Shown here: positions 61,533-64,000 of the stretch, one piece after another
Numbering within the stretch: the stretch's first letter is position 1
How the letters are laid out: the number at the start of each line of letters is the position of its first letter
Assembly (NCBI RefSeq): GCF_014946725.1
Contig: NZ_JACFXY010000004.1
Location: forward strand, 248,001 to 312,000
Length of the DNA: 64,000 bases
Origin: Mixta mediterraneensis
GTDB taxonomy: Bacteria > Pseudomonadota > Gammaproteobacteria > Enterobacterales > Enterobacteriaceae
Direction of reading: 5' to 3'
The notes under the pieces: model-generated
Databases searched by the model: none
Told to the model about the DNA's origin: nothing
The model's input: the letters and a program-made list of their open reading frames with translations, nothing else
Made by a program: the position numbers and the translations under genes

Positions 61533-61899
61533 ACCCACTCCAGAAATTCAGATACAGAGAAGCGCGGCAGGGTGCCCGCTTACATCACAGTATTCTATCA
61601 TGCTGCCCCTTATACTGAGACGTCTGCGTAAAATAACGCTTTTTCGGTAAAAATTCCCTAAATCCTTCAGATGACCGCCATATTATCTCGTAATGTGGGA
61701 TATGGATTTAAATATGACTTTATTAATCCTTATTGTAAAGGCGGCTTTTTTACCGCTTCACCGTCTTTTAGCGTGCTGCTTTTTCAGGAATATTTCATCT
61801 TGTGGCTGTATTTAAAGGTTTTTATCTGATTATTAGAAGGTTGAAGTTGTTATTGGGTTGTGGTTTTTTTTGGCCTTGTTATGTGATCTTAATTCCACA
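61533..61899. other. IclR/DHDPS divergent intergenic region
   Basis: Part of a 456-base AT-rich gap without a gene. It should carry the IclR operator; TTAATTCCACATTGATAG near 61889 contains an ATTCCA-like half-site. No further structure was recognised. Confidence 0.45.
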
Positions 61900-61927
61900 T
61901 TGATAGATTAAATGTTGATCGTTATCT
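61900..61927 (+). promoter_or_regulatory. Candidate promoter of the DHDPS-family gene
   Basis: TTGATA (61900-61905) and TTATCT (61922-61927) are 16 bases apart, about 60 bases before the start codon. Confidence 0.35.
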
Positions 61928-61988
61928 TTTTGTCTCACATTAATTGATTACTGCGAGATGTTATCGCCTAATCAAACGGGAGCAGAAA

Positions 61989-62891
61989 ATGAGTCAGCAT
62001 AACCACACTGAATTGAAAGCGAAGCTGCGCGGTGTTCTGCCGCCGATTACCATGCCGTTCAATGCGCAGGGCGAACTGGTTCGTGGCGGACTGAAGCAGC
62101 AAATCGACTTTATTATTGATTCGGGGGCCAGTGCCATTGTGGTAGGAGGCAGTACCGGAGAAGGGCATACGCTGTCGGACGAAGAGTTTCGTCAGGCCAT
62201 GACCGAAGCTTATGAAGCAAACAATGGACGGGTGCCGTTTATCGCTGGCTTAATTGTTAACAGCACACGTCAGGCTATTGCTCGCGTGAAAATGCTGGAA
62301 GGCATGAAGCTGGATGCGTTACAGGTTACGCCGGTACACTACCTGTTCAAGCCTGATGATGATGCTACCGTTCGCCACTTTCGCGAAATCTATGAAGCCA
62401 CGCAGACGCCCATCCTGATTTACAACGTTATCCCATGGAATTATCTCAGCCTGTCGCTGATGAAACGTATCATGGAAGAAGTGCCGGGCGTGGTGGGGAT
62501 GAAACAGAGCGGCGGCGACCTGAAATCCGTGTCTGATCTGCTACTGCGTTGCCCGGATAAAATCATTGTCAGTGGGGTGGATGCGCTGCTTTATCCTGGT
62601 TTTACCATCGGCTGCCAGGGCGCTATATCAGCGCTGACCAGCGCGGTGCCTTCGGTTGTGGCGAAACTCTTCAAGGCAGTGGAGGAGAATGATCACGTCC
62701 CTGCGCGTGATATTCATTCCCGCCTGAATGATTTATGGAACACGTTCCCGCATGACAATCTTCCCGCCTGCGTCAAATATCTGCAAAGCCTGCAAGGTGT
62801 GCCGCTTTATCAGCCTCGTCCGCCAATGCAGCCGGTCAGCGAAGAACTAAAACAAACGATTAAAGCGTCGTTTGACCGTCTGATGCGCTAA
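61989..62891 (+). CDS. Dihydrodipicolinate synthase family sugar-acid dehydratase
   Basis: This 300-residue class I aldolase/dehydratase-fold protein has GGSTGEGHTLSDEE (near residue 49), IYNVIPWNY (Tyr near 139) and the Schiff-base Lys in GVVGMKQSGGD (near 168). The pathway context suggests a 2-keto-3-deoxy sugar-acid dehydratase that yields 2,5-dioxovalerate, such as a 5-dehydro-4-deoxyglucarate or 2-keto-3-deoxyarabonate dehydratase. An N-acetylneuraminate-lyase-like aldolase is also possible. GGGAGCA precedes the ATG at 61989. Confidence 0.8.
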   Translation: MSQHNHTELKAKLRGVLPPITMPFNAQGELVRGGLKQQIDFIIDSGASAIVVGGSTGEGHTLSDEEFRQAMTEAYEANNGRVPFIAGLIVNSTRQAIARVKMLEGMKLDALQVTPVHYLFKPDDDATVRHFREIYEATQTPILIYNVIPWNYLSLSLMKRIMEEVPGVVGMKQSGGDLKSVSDLLLRCPDKIIVSGVDALLYPGFTIGCQGAISALTSAVPSVVAKLFKAVEENDHVPARDIHSRLNDLWNTFPHDNLPACVKYLQSLQGVPLYQPRPPMQPVSEELKQTIKASFDRLMR

Positions 62892-62978
62892 CTCACCTGC
62901 CTGCGCCATTTTGTGACGCAGGCCATTATAATCATCGCCGCGACCAGCCTGACAGCTGGCGTGGCGGAGGTGCAGAAG

Positions 62979-64000
62979 ATGAAAACTTACCACTCTACCT
63001 CTCTCCCTGCCGAGCAGCGCGAGGCGGCGCCAGTGCCCCAAAAAATTGCCCGACCCAGACACCATCTGCGCTGGGCAATTATCGGCATTATCATCTTGCT
63101 GACCATCACCAATTATCTTGACCGGGGCAACCTGTCAGTGGCTGCCCCGCAGATAATGCAGGATTTAGGGATCAGTCACGCCATGATGGGGGTGATTTTA
63201 TCCGCCTTTGTCTGGCCTTACGCCATTATGAATTTGCCAACAGGCTGGGCGGTGGATCGCTTCGGCGTCAAATTGCTACTGGCGCTGGCTGCTGGGTTGT
63301 GGTCTCTGGTCGCGATACTGACCGGTTTTGCTCGCAGTATCGGCACGTTTATTGGATTGCGAGTCGCGCTTGGCATCAGTGAAGCGCCGCTATTTCCGGG
63401 GGCGTTAAAAGCGACGGATACCTGGTTTCCTGATCGGGAGAAGGCCGCTGCCACTAGCGCGTATATTGCCGCTACGCAAGTGGGGCTGGCGCTGGCACCG
63501 CCGCTGTCTACTTTGTTGATGGCAGCTTATGGCTGGCCCATGATGTTCATCATTATGGGGGTGATCGGCTTCATCGCATTGGCCGGTTGGCTGGTGCTGT
63601 ATCGAGAACCCGATCGGCATCCATGGTTGCATCAAGACGAGCTGCGTTACATCAAAGCAGGGCAGGCCACTGCGCAAGAAGCGGCCGATGCACCGCGCGT
63701 TACCGTGCGTGAATGGGCTACGTTGTTCAGGCATCCCTCAGTCTGGTACATGGTGACTGGCGGATTTTGTCTGCAATATGTGTTTTGGTTCTACATAGGC
63801 TGGCTGCCAACTTATTTGCAATAGGCGCAGGGCTTTACGTTAAATCGCGCGGGCTGGCTTTCTGCCTTGCCTTATATTGCTGGCGGCGTAGCGGTATTAA
63901 TTGGCGGACGTTTTTCAGACCGGCTGGTGATGAAGGGTATTGATCCGTTTAACGCGCGTCGTTTCTCTATTGCGGGTGCTGCGTTGCTGACCGCGCTGGC
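62979..64000 (+). pseudogene. MFS sugar-acid transporter interrupted by an in-frame TAG (runs off the window)
   Basis: The protein resembles anion:cation symporters such as D-galactonate and glucarate transporters: TITNYLDRGNLSVAAP (first helix) and WFPDREKAAATSAY are typical. GGAGG lies eight bases before the ATG at 62979. After 281 codons a TAG at 63822-63824 interrupts LPTYLQ; the same frame then continues AQGFTLNRAGWLSALPYIAGG to the window end. The stop falls near the start of the second half of a 12-helix protein, so a truncated product is unlikely to work. Confidence 0.85.

Overview
This window is chromosomal DNA from an enterobacterium, most likely of the family Erwiniaceae (Pantoea or Erwinia). 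The evidence is an AmsJ/AmsK/AmsL-type exopolysaccharide operon end followed by galF and galE, a canonical hisLGDCBHAFI operon next to yeeZ, an sbcB-dacD-yeeA-yeeX block ordered much as in Escherichia coli, the ygbIJKLMN tetronate locus and a three-subunit membrane gluconate-type dehydrogenase. The genus is an inference from gene content; no tRNA, rRNA, CRISPR array or prophage was seen.

Layout. 1-4021: end of an amylovoran/stewartan-like capsule operon (pyruvyltransferase, glycosyltransferase, Wzx flippase). 4301-6259: galF, galE. 6603-14043: an RfaH/ops-controlled O-antigen locus, with rfbBDAC making dTDP-L-rhamnose, one GT2 glycosyltransferase, one RgpF-type rhamnan synthesis protein and a Wzm/Wzt ABC exporter. 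14186-15592: gnd. 15627-18450 (minus): a three-gene gtr glucosylation cassette. 18988-19755: a complete 768-bp IS1 with a perfect 9-bp target duplication. 19860-22630 (minus): an aspartoacylase-like gene, an amino-acid-binding protein and a YeaK-like deacylase. 23001-30234 (minus): the his operon with its leader peptide and attenuator. 31288-35483: a decaying gallate catabolic locus (remnant galA, broken lysR, intact galB and galC, broken galD, plus a dehydrogenase). 35514-41470: putrescine (Puu) genes with a nonsense-interrupted puuB and no puuC. 41541-47643: ygbIJKLMN tetronate utilisation. 47679-50462: sbcB and dacD. 50532-54262 (minus): FAD/cytochrome c dehydrogenase. 54472-57987: broken yeeA, yeeX, an orphan LacI and ydcF. 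57984-64000: ketopantoate-reductase-like gene, then a 2,5-dioxovalerate (alpha-ketoglutarate semialdehyde) sugar-acid pathway with an IclR regulator and an interrupted MFS transporter.

How the genes work together. The first 18 kb builds the cell surface: capsule repeat decoration and flipping, nucleotide sugar supply, a probable L-rhamnan O-antigen exported by an ABC transporter (no Wzy or Wzz is visible) and a cassette that can decorate it with glucose. Much of the second half is catabolism of plant-derived acids and amines: gallate, putrescine, tetronates, gluconate-type acids and sugar acids.

The most striking feature is decay. At least five catabolic, transport or regulatory genes are broken. 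Four carry a single in-frame stop inside an otherwise continuous reading frame, and the gallate locus has also lost segments at short direct repeats. This suggests a lineage losing catabolic breadth, or alternatively base errors in the assembly; the two can be separated by resequencing. No clearly unprecedented system was found. The best leads are the compact rhamnan locus, an unexplained repeat element beside hisI, a small upstream ORF coupled to puuP, and the clustered nonsense codons.
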